DNA from: Paratrimastix pyriformis
Lineage: Eukaryota > Preaxostyla > Paratrimastigidae
NCBI GenBank assembly: GCA_027972325.1
Contig: JAPMOS010000012.1
Span: 491,501-555,500, forward strand
Length of the DNA: 64,000 nt
Direction of reading: 5' to 3'
The translations under genes and the position numbers were made by a program. Below, one piece after another: positions 12,401-23,075 of the stretch; position 1 is the stretch's first letter, and each line of letters starts with the position of its first letter. A model generated the notes under the pieces. The model was given only the letters and a program-made list of their open reading frames with translations, searched no databases and was not told the DNA's origin.

Positions 12401-15400
12401 TGGGGCTCGGGCTGGGGCTGGGGTTGGGGTTGGGGTTGTTGGCTGGGGCCGACCGCTGCTGCTGGGCGGGCGGGCGGGCGGGGGTGACGGCGACTGGCCG
12501 GCTGGGGGGGCGGCGGCCGGGGGGGCCGAGGAGGCCGCGGGCAGCAGCAGGGTGGTGGTGGTGGCGCTGCTTGCCGAGCTGTCCGTGCGGCGGTGGTGGC
12601 GGCGCTGGTGGGGCGTGTGCGTCCCGGGGCGGAACCGCTCGCCGGGGCTGCGGTGGTGGGCGAAGAGGGCCCGGGGCGCGCCGGCCAGCTGCTCGGCCAG
12701 GAAGGGCCGCTGGGCCGGGTTGGCGGCCAGGACCGCCTCCAGGCTCGAGGTCCGGCTCGAGGCGCTGCTGGTGCTGCGGGCCGTGCGGGGGCCCTGGCTG
12801 AGGCTCTCGGGGGGCGAGGGGCTCCGGCGGCGGAGGTCGGGCGGCGAGGAGGCCCCCAGCCGGGGGGGTGGCGAGGGCGGCGGCGCCGTCGGGGCGGCGG
12901 GGGTGGGAGAGGCGCCCGAGGTGGCAGGTGGCGGGGGGGCGGGGGGCGCGGCCAGCCGGGGCGAGAGGCTGTGCTCGAGGAGGGGCGGCGATGATGCCGA
13001 TGGCGGCGGCCCGGCGGGGGCGGCGTGGGCGCCGGCGGCGGTGAAGGAGAGGGGCAGGGGCAGGTCCCCCACCGGGGTGATGGGCCCCTCGGCGGCGGCG
13101 GGCCCTGGCGCCCCGGGGACACCGCCACCGACCAGCACCTGGAGCAGCCCCGAGGGGCGCACCGCGATCGGGCGGGCCGGGGCGGGCGCCTCCTCTCGGC
13201 TGAGGGAGGAAACGAGCAGAGGAGGGCGGGGTGAGCGCGCTCACTCACTGGGAGGCAGCCCAAGGCAGCCTGTGCCACGTGGCCTTCCCTCAAGAACATT
13301 GGACCATGATGGTGCAGACGTGGGTGGGCTCAGGGCCGCGGCCGGAGGGGGAGGGCCGGTGATCGAGTCGGTGAAGATGGGCTCCCTCGGCTCGCCGACG
13401 GCTGCCTGGGCCTCGACCGCCTCCGCCGCCGCGGCTGCCCTGCTGTGCGCCAGCGAGGCCAGCGAGGCCGCCACGTGGGCGTAGTCCCGCTCGCGCCGGG
13501 CCAGCGAGGCGGGCGAGGGGTGGGGCACGTAGCCCGGCAGGGCGCTCGAGGGGCGCGGCGCCGAGCGGGCCCGGAAGGGCGGACCCTCGCCCGGGGCCTG
13601 CCCGAGCTGGGCCAGCAGCGCACCCAGGTGCCGCAGGTCCCGCCGCGACAAGCTGCGTGCATCATGCAGGGAGGGAGGGAGGGAGGGGGGGCAGTGGCGC
13701 GCGAGGGTGAGGCACGGGGAGCAGCGTTGCCCCATGACCGCCGGGGCAGGGGCAGGGGCAGGGAGCAGGGGCAGGGCAGGGGCGCGGACCCGGACTTGCC
13801 CCGCTCGTGCTTGACCGTCCGCCCGGTGGCTCCTGCCCAGCGCCGCCACCGCCACCGCCACTGCCACCGCCACCGCCACCCCCGCCGCCACCGCCCACCC
13901 AAGGGCACCCCGCACAAAGGAAACCGCGGACCGTGAACTGAGGGAGGGGCAGGGGCAGCCAGGGGGGGGGGGGGGGGTGGGATGTGATGGGAGGGCCGGA
14001 CGGACGTGGACGAGGCGGACTTGCGGAGGGGCTCCTGGGACTGTGCCAGCTCCTTCATGGCGCGGCTGTAGGTGAAGGCCGTGGCGCCCAGCATGAGGAC
14101 CCGGTCGGTGACCGTGTCCCGCTTCTCCACGTGCAGCGCCTCCGCATCCGGAAGCCTGCCCCACACACACACACACACACACACAGCAGCCCAGGAGAGA
14201 GAGATCAAAGGTCGTCCCGCCCCGCAACGGGTGATCCCTGCCCCGTGTGGGAGGGACCGCGACAGCCCGTCCCATCCCGATCATCATCACATCCCGGACG
14301 GCGCAGGAGCGGGGGTGTTGTGTGGCCGCGGACAGGGGGTCGTTGATGTCGTCGAGGAACTGCTGCTCGTCGGCCGCCAGCCGGCGGGCGAACTCCTCGG
14401 CCTGCCGCATGGCCTCGGGCAGGCTCCGGGTCAGCTCCTCGAACTCCTTCAGGCTCTCCTCGAGGCTCTCCTCGTTCTGCGGTGTGTACACACGTCGCCT
14501 GCCTCGCCCCCGCCCCGCCCCCGCCCCGCCCGGCCAGTCCAGCCGTGCCGCCTCGCGTGAGCCGGGAGAGCAGGACGGAAGGGAGAGACGGCAGGAGGGC
14601 GGGCAGGGCGGGCAGCAGGTGGGGGGCGAGGGGCGATGGCCAGGCGGTGGAGGCGGCTCGGACCCGCCGGTGGGCCTTGACGGTGCTGTCGGTCAGGTCG
14701 GTCTTGCCCTGCGGACGGGAGTCCCCAGGTCGACCAGCGAACGCAAGACCAGGGGGGGAGGGGAGGGAGGGGAGGAGGGGGAGGGAGGGGAGGGAGGGGG
14801 AGGGAAGGGGAGGGAAGGGGAGGGAGGGGGAGGGGAGGGGGAGGGGGAAGGGGGGGAGTTCAGTGCGGAGGCCGGGCCCCATTCCCGAGGGAGGAGGCGA
14901 AGGCGCCGATGGGGGAGGGGGGGAGAGGGGCGGCGGCGGACGGTGGCGGCGATCTGGTCGAGGCGGCGCCTGTGCAGGGCGTAGCGCTCCTGAAGCCGCG
15001 CTCGAGGGCCCGCTGGCGGTCCCACTTGATGAGCCGCTTGATCTCGGCCTCCGACAGCCGGGTCACGTACCCGTCCGGGAAGTCGATCGCTGCGCCACAC
15101 ACACACACCCCACCCCCCCAAACCGGCAGCCGTCCATCCCCGGGCCGAGCAGCAAGCATCCCCATGGTCATGGTCATCAAGGAGGGCGCGCCCGCCAGAC
15201 CCCCCCGCGGAGACCCGGGGCGGGTGGGGCGCGAGGGTTGGGGTGGGGTGGGTGGTGGTGGTGGTGGTGGCCGGCGGACCGTTCTGGATGTCGAGCCGCT
15301 CGAGCATCTCGTCGAGCCGCCCCAGGGGCGCGTCCTCGAAGTCGTTCGTCCAGAAGCCGTCCAGCCCCTGCAGCGGCTTGGGCTTCAGCATGGCCACCCG

Positions 15401-18182
15401 CCGCCGCGCCCTGCCCGCCCCCCCCGACCCAGCGGCACGCAGAGACCGACCCGCCCGGTTCCACGGAGCCCCCCAGCCAAAGGCAACGGGTGAGGTTTCC
15501 CCGAGAAGACGGGTGCGGGTGGTGCAGGGGGTGGGGCTTGGCTCGTGCGTGTTGTGTGTGTGTGTGTGTGTGTGGGGGGGGACCTTGCCAGGGCGCGGTC
15601 CTTTGCGGTGAGCTTGGGCTGTGCCACCCGGGGCATCGAGGCCCGGAAGCCCAGCCGGCGGGCCTCGTCCTCGTCGGCCTGCACCTTGCGCGCGTCGTCC
15701 AGGTCCCGCTGCGCCTGAATGCCCCAAACCAGCCGCCACCCCCCCGCACCCCCACCCACCCCCACCAGCGACCGCGACGGCCGCCCAAGACCCCGGCATG
15801 AGGCGGCGACCGCGAGGCTGGGGGATGGCGGGGCATCCGTGCGAGGAGGAGGGCCCGGGGTGGGTGGGTGGGTGGTGGGGGGGGCGGGGGGGGGGGGGGG
15901 GCTACAGCGGGCGGGGGTAGGCGACCTTCTTGCGCTTGAACTCGTCCCAGAGGAGCGACGAGAGGCTCACGGCGGGCTTGTGCTTGAGGATCGAGGGCGT
16001 GGCGACCATCCGGCCCGTCCGCGGGTCCTGCACGGGGATCGCGTCGTACGAGGGGCCTGGCAGAACACCTCGTACGACGTCCTGCCGGTGGCCCCCTCCG
16101 CCGCCGCCGCACAGAATGGGGACCGATCAACGCCGGGCGCGAGGGAGGGTGCGCGTGCCGAAGCAGGTATGCGAAAAAGAACACAAGATCGGGGGCTCGA
16201 GTCGGGGGCGCCCTGCAGCCGCCCAGCGGGGGGGGGCAGGGAGGGGCGGGGATGGAGGGGAGAGGGGGGCCGAGGGGCGGACCTTGGGGTGCGCATGCGG
16301 GGTCCGGTCGCCCACGAAGACCTGTTTGGCCTCCTCGACCGTCCGCTCGGCCGCCAGGATGGCCTCCGTGCTCTGCGGGGATGGCCGGCGAGGAAGGGAG
16401 GGAGGGGAGAGGGGGAGGGGGCAGGGGACGCGATGATGCAGGCGGGTCCCACAGGGGCACGAGCCAGGATTGCGATCGATCATGGCGTCATGGCGTCATG
16501 GGTCATGGGGTGGGATTGGGGGAGGGGGGGAGGGGAGGATGGGGGAGGAGGGTGATCCCGGGTGGTCCGGTCGAAGGGAGGGCGCCGAGGCAGCTGACCT
16601 CGCAGCTGCCGGGCGGCGGGGGTTCGGTAGGCGAGGGCGAAACCCTCCTCCTCGCGTTGGCTGTAGTGCATCTGCAGCGCCCCAACCAACAGGGCCGGGC
16701 GGGCCAAGTGGACCGGGCGGGCAGGAGGAGCGGACACAAGGGAGTGGGGTGCGCGATGATGAACGGGCGGGGACGACGATCCATCGGTAGGTGGGAGGTG
16801 GGAGGTGGGAGGTGGGAGGTGGGAGGTGGGAGGTGGGAGGTGGAGGTGGGAGGTGGGAGGTGGGAGGTGGGAGGTGGGGAGGTGGGAGGCGGACACCCGC
16901 CCCATGGCCACCTCGCGGGCGTCAGCGACGAGTAGGGCCCTGCCGAGCGCATCGCCCCACCCCCAAGTGGCCGCAGAAAGGGAAGGTGGACCCCGGGCCG
17001 ATGAACGGGATGCGGGAAAGGAAGATGGACTGGGGGAGGGGGGGGGGGGGGGGGGGGAAGAGGGACTGGGGCAGTGGGCGGGGCCTGGCGGACGGGTGTC
17101 TGGGGGCCGCATGGCGCTGACGGCCAGGTTGAGGAGGTACTGGTCCGAGTCCTCCGACCCGTCTCCGCTCGCCCCGTCCCCCTCGGCCTCGGCCTCGGCC
17201 CCCTCCCCTGCGGCGGCGGCCTTCTTTGGGCTGCGGCAGGCGCCGGCCCCCGCCCAGGAGGGCAAGTGATGAGAAGGCTGGGAGGGGGGAGCTGGGAGGG
17301 GGGAGCTGGAGGGGGGGCTGGGTGGGTGGGAGGCGAGGCGGACCGGACGGCCCCCGAGCGGGCCGAGAGGGGCGGGGGGGCCGACGAGGCCCGGGGCGGG
17401 GGAGATGGCGACTCCTCCCGGCGCAGGGGCAGTGGCGGCGGCAGTGGAGGCGGGGTTCCCAGCGGGTTCGGGGCGGCCTCCCGCGGGCTTCGCCCACCCC
17501 GCCCCCCCTCGCGAGGGCTGCCCTTGGCCCCGGGGGTGCCACTGGCAGCGGGTGCGGCGGGTGCGGGGCTGGACGGGGGCTGCTTGCCTGCTCCGGTGGC
17601 GGGCGTGGGGGTGGCAGGGCCGCCGGGGTTGGCCTGGGGGAAGTGCTTGAAGAAGGTCTCCCGCAGGTTGGGGCGCGGGCTTGTGGGGATGGCCTGCGCG
17701 GGCGGGCGGGTGGGGGAGGACGGGGGCAGGCAGAGAGTCAGCGGTCGATCCCCCCGCCACTCATCATCGGCGGGAGAGTCAAGGCGTGGTGGTGAGGATG
17801 GAGGACATGTTTGGGCGGAGTCGGGACCAACTGCCCGCCAGCGACCGCAGAACCCACCGCAGAACCCACCGCAGAACCCACCGCAGAACCCACCGCAGAA
17901 CCCACCGCAGAACCCACCGCAGAACCCACCGCAGAACCCACCGCAGAACCCACCGCAGAACCCACCGCAGAACCCACCACGCCGCCCAGTTGAGCTGTTG
18001 CCGGTGTGTAAGTTCCGGGGCGGATGAGATCGCGCCCAGGAATGCGACACCGCCGTTCCCTCTGCACCGCTCTTCGTGTCCGCGCCCCGAGGTGTTGTTG
18101 AAAAGAGCGGATTTGGTAATGAGGGGTGCATGGCAAGCACCAACAGGCCCGTGCAGACCTTAACTGCCCTGCGCTTCCCCAA
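9477..18182 (-). CDS. Large coiled-coil protein with repeated RP-x-S-A motifs (separate gene, or C-terminal part of the LRR gene upstream)
   Basis: A run of short minus-strand exons reads as charged helical segments. Examples are TEAILAAERTVEEAKQVFVG (about 16380-16300), SLSSLLWDEFKRKK (15970-15920), FWTNDFEDAPLGRLDEMLER (15350-15290), RLSEAEIKRLIKWDRQRALE (15070-15005), ESLKEFEELTRSLPEAMRQA (14465-14390) and RDTVTDRVLMLGATAFTYSR (14130-14060). Long low-complexity exons follow (13200-9477) and end at the stop 9477-9479. The tail repeats a short basic motif: RPSSAL, RPASGR, RPPSAA, RPSSAS, RPASAQ, RPASAS, RPQSAH, RPASAR. I do not recognise a named family. Proteins with scattered RPxSA peptides and coiled coils are often cytoskeletal, but that is only a hint. 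A start inside 18000-18182 is possible; so is splicing from the LRR exons upstream, which also contain one RPASA. A one-base frame offset appears near 14993. Confidence 0.55.
12055..12125. repeat. GGGGC pentanucleotide array
   Basis: An uninterrupted GGGGC/GGGC array lies in an intron of the minus-strand RP-x-S-A gene. The acceptor (ACCGCAG) is near 11976. Confidence 0.8.
14753..14856. repeat. GGGA-rich purine tract in an intron
   Basis: About 100 bp of almost pure G/A on the plus strand (C/T on the coding strand) lies in an intron of the minus-strand gene. Confidence 0.75.
16786..16886. repeat. 7-bp tandem repeat (GGTGGGA)
   Basis: About 13 copies of GGTGGGA with a few variants lie in an intron of the minus-strand gene. 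Confidence 0.85.
17847..17980. repeat. 12-bp minisatellite (CGCAGAACCCAC)
   Basis: About 11 almost identical 12-bp copies. The unit length is a multiple of three, so it stays open in several frames on both strands (minus strand: GGFC repeats). The flanking sequence looks intronic and the repeat is probably not translated. Confidence 0.85.
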
Positions 18183-18229
18183 AACTTATGGGACGAAGGA
18201 AAAAAATATTGTGCTTTCTGCCTGATTTG

Positions 18230-21200
18230 CGGATGCCCACAGGCCTGCTGCTGGGCGGCTTCTTGTGGGGCGGGCGGCTTCCGCTCCTGCCGGTCGAGCT
18301 CAGCCAACGAGCGGCGCCGGTCCTCCTCGACGGCCGCCGCATAGCTGCCCGGGGCCGCGCCGCCCGCTGGGGCCGGGGCCGGGGCGGGGGCGGCGAGGGG
18401 GTCGGAGGTCCACTCCTCGGTGGTGTCCTCGAACCAGGCGGCCCCGCGCCGGAGGGCCCGCTTGGCGGCCTCGTGGGTCATCTCGGGCAGCGCCCCCCGG
18501 GCCGCCGCGGCAGACTCGCTGCCCGGCTCGGGCTCCTGCAGGCCGCCCCAGGCACCCCCAGCCCACCCGCCCAGCAGCAGCGATGAGGCTCCCACCACTG
18601 CTCGCTCTCTTGTTGGAGGGTGGCGGAGGGCAGCGGGGGGGACGGATGGGCGCGGGGCGCGGGGCGCGGGGCGCGGGGCGCGGGGCGCGGGGCGCGGGGC
18701 GCGGGGCGCGGGGCGCGGGGCGGGCGGACCATCTGGAGCCACTTGGGGACGGGCCGCTTGCCCAGGATCTGGTCGCCCCTCGTCGGGCTGCTGCTGCGGG
18801 GGCGGGGCCGCGGGGGCGTGCAGGCCCGCCAGCCGGCGCACGGTGCGCTCCTTCTCCTCGCGCTGGGCCTGCTCGTAGGCGGCCGCGGCGGCGGCCTCCT
18901 CCTCGGCCTCGGCCTGGGCCTCGCCCTCCTCCCGGCGGAGGGGCTCGTCGGCCGCCAGGGCGGCCTCGTCGGCGGCGCTCAGCTTGGCGTCGCGGGCCAG
19001 CTGGACCTGCATCGCGGCCGCCCTGTCGGCCGGTGGTCGCATCAGGCAGCGGGGAGCGGCGGCAGCGGTGAGCACGTCGCCAACACCTCGAGGCGGGAGA
19101 GAGAGAGAGGGGGGGTGGGGGAGCTGGGTTGGGGAGGTTGGGGGCGCGCGGACTTTGCGTCCATGGCGACGGTGACCGCACGGGGCCCCTGGCTGCCCGA
19201 CCGGATGCCGCTGCGGGGCCTGCTGTCCAGCTCGGCGCTGCTGAGGCGCTCGGGGGCCTGGGCCAGGAAGCGCTGCACCGAGGTGGCGATCCGCTGGTCC
19301 TCCTCCAGGGCAGCCTGCAGCCGGGCCGGGCCGGGGGCAAACCCGCACCAAAGGAGGGCGGGCCAGGAGGGAGGGAAGGTGAAGGTGAGGAAGCGAATGG
19401 CCCCCGGCGGCCCGAGGCTCCCTGGCGCCACCAGCCATCAACGGGCGGGAACGGTAGTGGTGGCGGCGGCGGCGGCGGTGGTGGTAGTGGTGGTGGCGGC
19501 GGCGGTGGTGGTGGCGACCTTGAGGTAGTTCTTGTATGCCTGCTGCTTGCCCAGTACGGCCGAGGCGGGCGGGGCCCCGGGGGCGAAGATGTCCGGCACG
19601 AGGGGCGGCTGGACCTGCACCCCACGCAGCGCAAAGGTCTCGCTGCCCCCGCGGCATCGGGCCCCCACCCCGCCCACAGCCCCAACAGCCCCAACAGCCC
19701 CAACAGCCCCAACAGCCCCAACAGCCCCAACAGCCCCAACAGCCCCAACAGCAACAACAGCAACACGGCCGGTCCCGATCGCAGAGGGAAGAGGGTCATC
19801 GAAGGCACCGCAGGATTTGAGTCACCCGGGACGCGGATGAAGGCTGCATGCCCCGGAAGCATGGCGGGGTGTGCGGAGTGGCGGGACGTGCGCATGGCCT
19901 GGCAGCCGATGGGGGGGGGGGGGGGGGGGGGGGGGGGCTGTGCGGGCCATGGGCGGGCCATGGGGCGGGGTGGGGGGCGGACGGACATGTGCATGGCCTG
20001 GCGGATGCGCTGGTCGAGGGCCTCCCCCGCCAGGGCGTTGTCCAGGTCGTCGACCGTGATGGGGGCCCCGTTGAGGGTGCTCAGGCAGGGGAACGGCCCC
20101 GGCCGTGGGATGGGCGCCTGGTTGCCGTCTGCAGCACCCAGCACCCCAGCACCGCCGCCCAAACGGGCCAGCCGGATGGATGGATGGGATGGGATGGGAT
20201 GGGATGGGGCTGTGTCTGTGTGGCGGACCGTAGTAGAAGACGGGCCGGGCGAGGAGCTGGGTCAGGTCTCGCTGATCTTGGAGGGCGAGTCCGTGCCCGC
20301 CTGCAGGCCCAGGTACCTGCGCCCGGGGTGGGATGGGGCAGTTGGGTGGGAGGGGGTGGGGGGGGGGGGGGGGGGGGAGGGGGGAGGAAGGGAGGTAGAG
20401 GGGTTATGAGAGCAAGAGGCAGGGAAAGGGCCCCCGGGCGAGCAGGAGTCGGAGGGGCACTCGAGGCGGCGGCCGGGGAGCGGCGACAGGCTGCGGACCG
20501 AAGGCGACCCTGCGGCTCGGCGCAATAGATGTTGGCCACCTTGGTCGTGTGGGGCGCCAGCTGGAGGGTGGGGTGGGACGAGGGGGGCACACGACATGAG
20601 CGTCCGAGGGCCCAGTTGGAGCCCTCACCAAGCGATGCGTCGTCCCCCATGAGCTCAAGGGTGGTATCGCCATGAGCTCAAGGGGTGTGTCAACATGAGC
20701 TCAAGGGGCGGGGCGGGGCGCAGCGGTAGGGGCGGACCCTGCTCTTGGGGTGCCCAGATCGTGCCGCCGGCCGGCCGGGGCGGGCTTGGCGGGGCTGCTT
20801 TGGGGGCGATGGCCTTGAAGGCGCTCCCTGGGGGGGCGGCCCCTCGGCTCCAGCGGCGGTGGCGGCCATGGGGAGGCCGACCCGGCCCCGCGTCGGCCCC
20901 ACCCGAGCTGCCGCGGGACGAGGCGGCCACCGCCGATGCCGCGGCCCGTTCGTTCATCAGGGCGTGGCCCTGGCCGGGCGAAGAAGACGACGACGACGGC
21001 GACGGCGGCGGTGAGGAACCCATGAGCAGCCCCAACCGAGCCCACCGGCCTGCGTGCGTGCGAGCGTGATGGGGGGGGGGGGGGGGGGGGTCTCGGGCAG
21101 ACCTTGGAGGAGCGGAGGGCGGGCACGGGGGGCCGGGCTGCGCGGTGGGGGTCGGTGCTGCTGCCGGGGCTGCGCTGGGGCTCCTGGCAGAAGCCCACGA

Positions 21201-23032
21201 AGGACGCGTCGGGCACGAAGTCCTCCATGGGGGCGGCGGGCTTGGAGGGGGCCGGCCCGAAGCGGCTCGGCTCGACGGGGGCCAGCCCCGCGGGCACGGC
21301 CGGGTTGCGCTTGCCCGGGGTGGACACGAAGACCAGCCCCCGGGCCGTGACGTGCATCGGCGAGCCCGAGGGCATCAGGGCCGCCCCGGGGGGGCCCCCC
21401 AGCGGCGAGGGGCAGGGCGAGGGGATGGTGGACAGGGCCGGCGAGCCCGCCCGGACGGGCTGCGGCTGCAGGAGCGGACTGCCCCCCGCGGAGGTGGAGC
21501 AGGCGGAGGCGGAGGAGGACAGGGGGCTGGGGCGCCTCGAGGGCGACGGGGTCCGGCTGGGGCCGCCGCCACCGCCCAGGCGGGGCGAGGGGAAGCCGGC
21601 ACTGCTGCTGCAGCGCCCGGGCGAGGAGGGCCGCTGCGGGCCGGCCGACGCCCAGCCGCTGCCGCTGCCGCTGGGGCCGCCGCCGCCGCCCCCGCTGCTG
21701 CTGCCGGCCGTGGCCGCGCGGCTGCTGGGGGCCCCCGCGGAGGGGGGCGGGGCCACCAAGGCCGCGTGGACGGGCGTGAAGCCGAAGCCCGCGTCCGAGA
21801 AGACCGCCCCATCGTTGCCGAAGACGGCCCGCACGGCCGCGTCGACGTGTTCCAGGGTGGCCGCCTGGGGGCCCCCGAAGACGGGCACCGGGACCCGCCT
21901 GTCGACGGGCTGCTCCTCCTCGGGGCCCCCCTCCGAGCCCAGGTCCTCCTCGACCGCGTGCAGGTTGGGCGGCAGCACGATCCCCGAGTCCACCGGCTCC
22001 GTGCTGAAGGGGCCCTCGGCCGCCCCCCTCCGCCGGCTGGCCGCCGCCGAGGCGGGCCGGGGCCCCTTGGCGCCGCCCTTCTTGCGGGCTGCCGCCTGCA
22101 GCTGGGCCGCGGCGGAGGGCTCGGGGCTCCCGCCCAGGAAGGAGTGCTGCGGCGCCTCGGGCATGTAGGACTTGGAGGGGTGCGTGGGCTCGAGGGTGTT
22201 GGCCGACTGGATGTACCGCTGCAGCCGCTGCGTCTGGGTCCGCTCGAGGCTCTCTGGGCGGCCCCCACACGCCCGCGTTCCCACGCGTTCCCACGCCCCG
22301 CCCAGCAGCAACCCGGCAAAGGCAGCCCTCAAGTCAAACCCCGGCCACAGCCGCCCATCCCACCACTTACCACCCCCACTCGCCGTCGCCGGGGGTGAGC
22401 AGACCAGGCCGCTCCCCGACGACCAGCGCGGACAGCAGGACCAACCGCTGGTTGACGAAGGGCATGGGGTTGCCCTGCAGGTTGATGTCGCGCAGCTTCC
22501 TGAGGCCTCCGAGTCCCTTGATGTCCGCGAAAACATGCAGCCGGTTGTGGGAGAGGTCCAGCACCTCGAGGTTGGGCAGATGTCGAACGATTCTGTCGGA
22601 ACCCCGCCGAGGGGGAGTGGTGCCAATTTCTTGGAGCTTGTTCAACAGACCGTTTCGACTCGAGTCTCTCGATGTTATTGTGGCTGAGGTCGAGGCTACT
22701 GAGCTGTTTGAAGTATCGGAGGGCCCGTGGGACGTAGTTGAGCGACTGTGACGCAAGACTCAAGGTTCCCAGGGTCTCCGCCACATTTAAAGGGAAGGTC
22801 TAAAAGCGACCATCCGCTGGGAACAACCCTCAAGAAAAGGGACAACAGACGCTAAATAGCGACTGGAGTGCTGGGCAAAGAGGCTCCGATGCCTCTTTCT
22901 CGTGATCTTCGTCGCTATCCTCATCCCCCCCTCTTTCAACCTTCTCAATTTTCGGCTTTTTCTCCACAAAACTGGAATTCGAAATAAGGGAAGATAGCCT
23001 TAAGAACACCTGTGTCCGAAAAGCTCGGCCAT
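18230..23032 (-). CDS. Leucine-rich-repeat protein with long disordered and coiled-coil regions
   Basis: The start is well supported. Exons 23010-23032, 22851-22971, 22651-22799, 22405-22592 and 21103-22253 join in phase. They give MAELFGHSF, then an acidic linker (GGDEDSDEDHEKEASE), then about three leucine-rich repeats (YFKQLSSLDLSHNNIERLES, HLPNLEVLDLSHNRL, LRKLRDINLQGNPMPFVNQR), then ESLERTQTQRLQRYIQ. The large fifth exon is Pro/Ser/Gly-rich and includes a GPRPASAA peptide. Downstream exons are read only as islands: PITVDDLDNALAGEALDQRI (about 20060-20005), APGAPPASAVLGKQQAYKNY (19590-19530), an Ala/Glu-rich coiled coil (18990-18830), and HEAAKRALRRGAAWFEDTTE (18475-18415). No stop closes the last frame before 17738, so transcription may continue into the RP-x-S-A exons. 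The family is not recognised. The start codon is 43 bp from that of the ATAD5-like gene on the other strand. Confidence 0.6.
18650..18722. repeat. 8-bp tandem repeat (GCGCGGGG)
   Basis: About nine tandem copies lie between two coding islands of the minus-strand LRR gene, presumably in an intron. Confidence 0.8.
19668..19755. repeat. 9-bp tandem repeat (CAGCCCCAA)
   Basis: About nine copies lie next to a coding island of the minus-strand gene. On the coding strand they read TTGGGGCTG. The position suggests intron. Confidence 0.8.
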
Positions 23033-23075
23033 GCAAGGTTGTTTTTTCAAAAATATTTTTCCTGTCAAATGGCTC
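23033..23075. promoter_or_regulatory. 43-bp spacer between divergent start codons (LRR gene / ATAD5-like gene)
   Basis: The spacer is T-rich on the plus strand with no clear TATA box. It separates ATG at 23032 (minus) from ATG at 23076 (plus). Transcription starts and 5' untranslated regions must lie within it or overlap the opposite gene, so it is presumably part of a shared bidirectional promoter. This is inference from spacing only. Confidence 0.4.

Noticed and set aside
9477-13244. A single uninterrupted 1,255-codon exon
   Set aside because: The frame is open because GC-rich DNA has few stops. Splice signals near 11976 and 10820-10900 and the GGGGC array show that introns are included.
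17847-17980. CRISPR-like array
   Set aside because: The 12-bp units are contiguous with no spacers and the genome is eukaryotic. It is a minisatellite.
23032-23075. ATAD5-like start at the upstream plus-strand ATG near 23031
   Set aside because: It gives a frame that does not join the exon at 23180. The ATG at 23076 joins in phase and yields a PIP-like head and an exact codon total.
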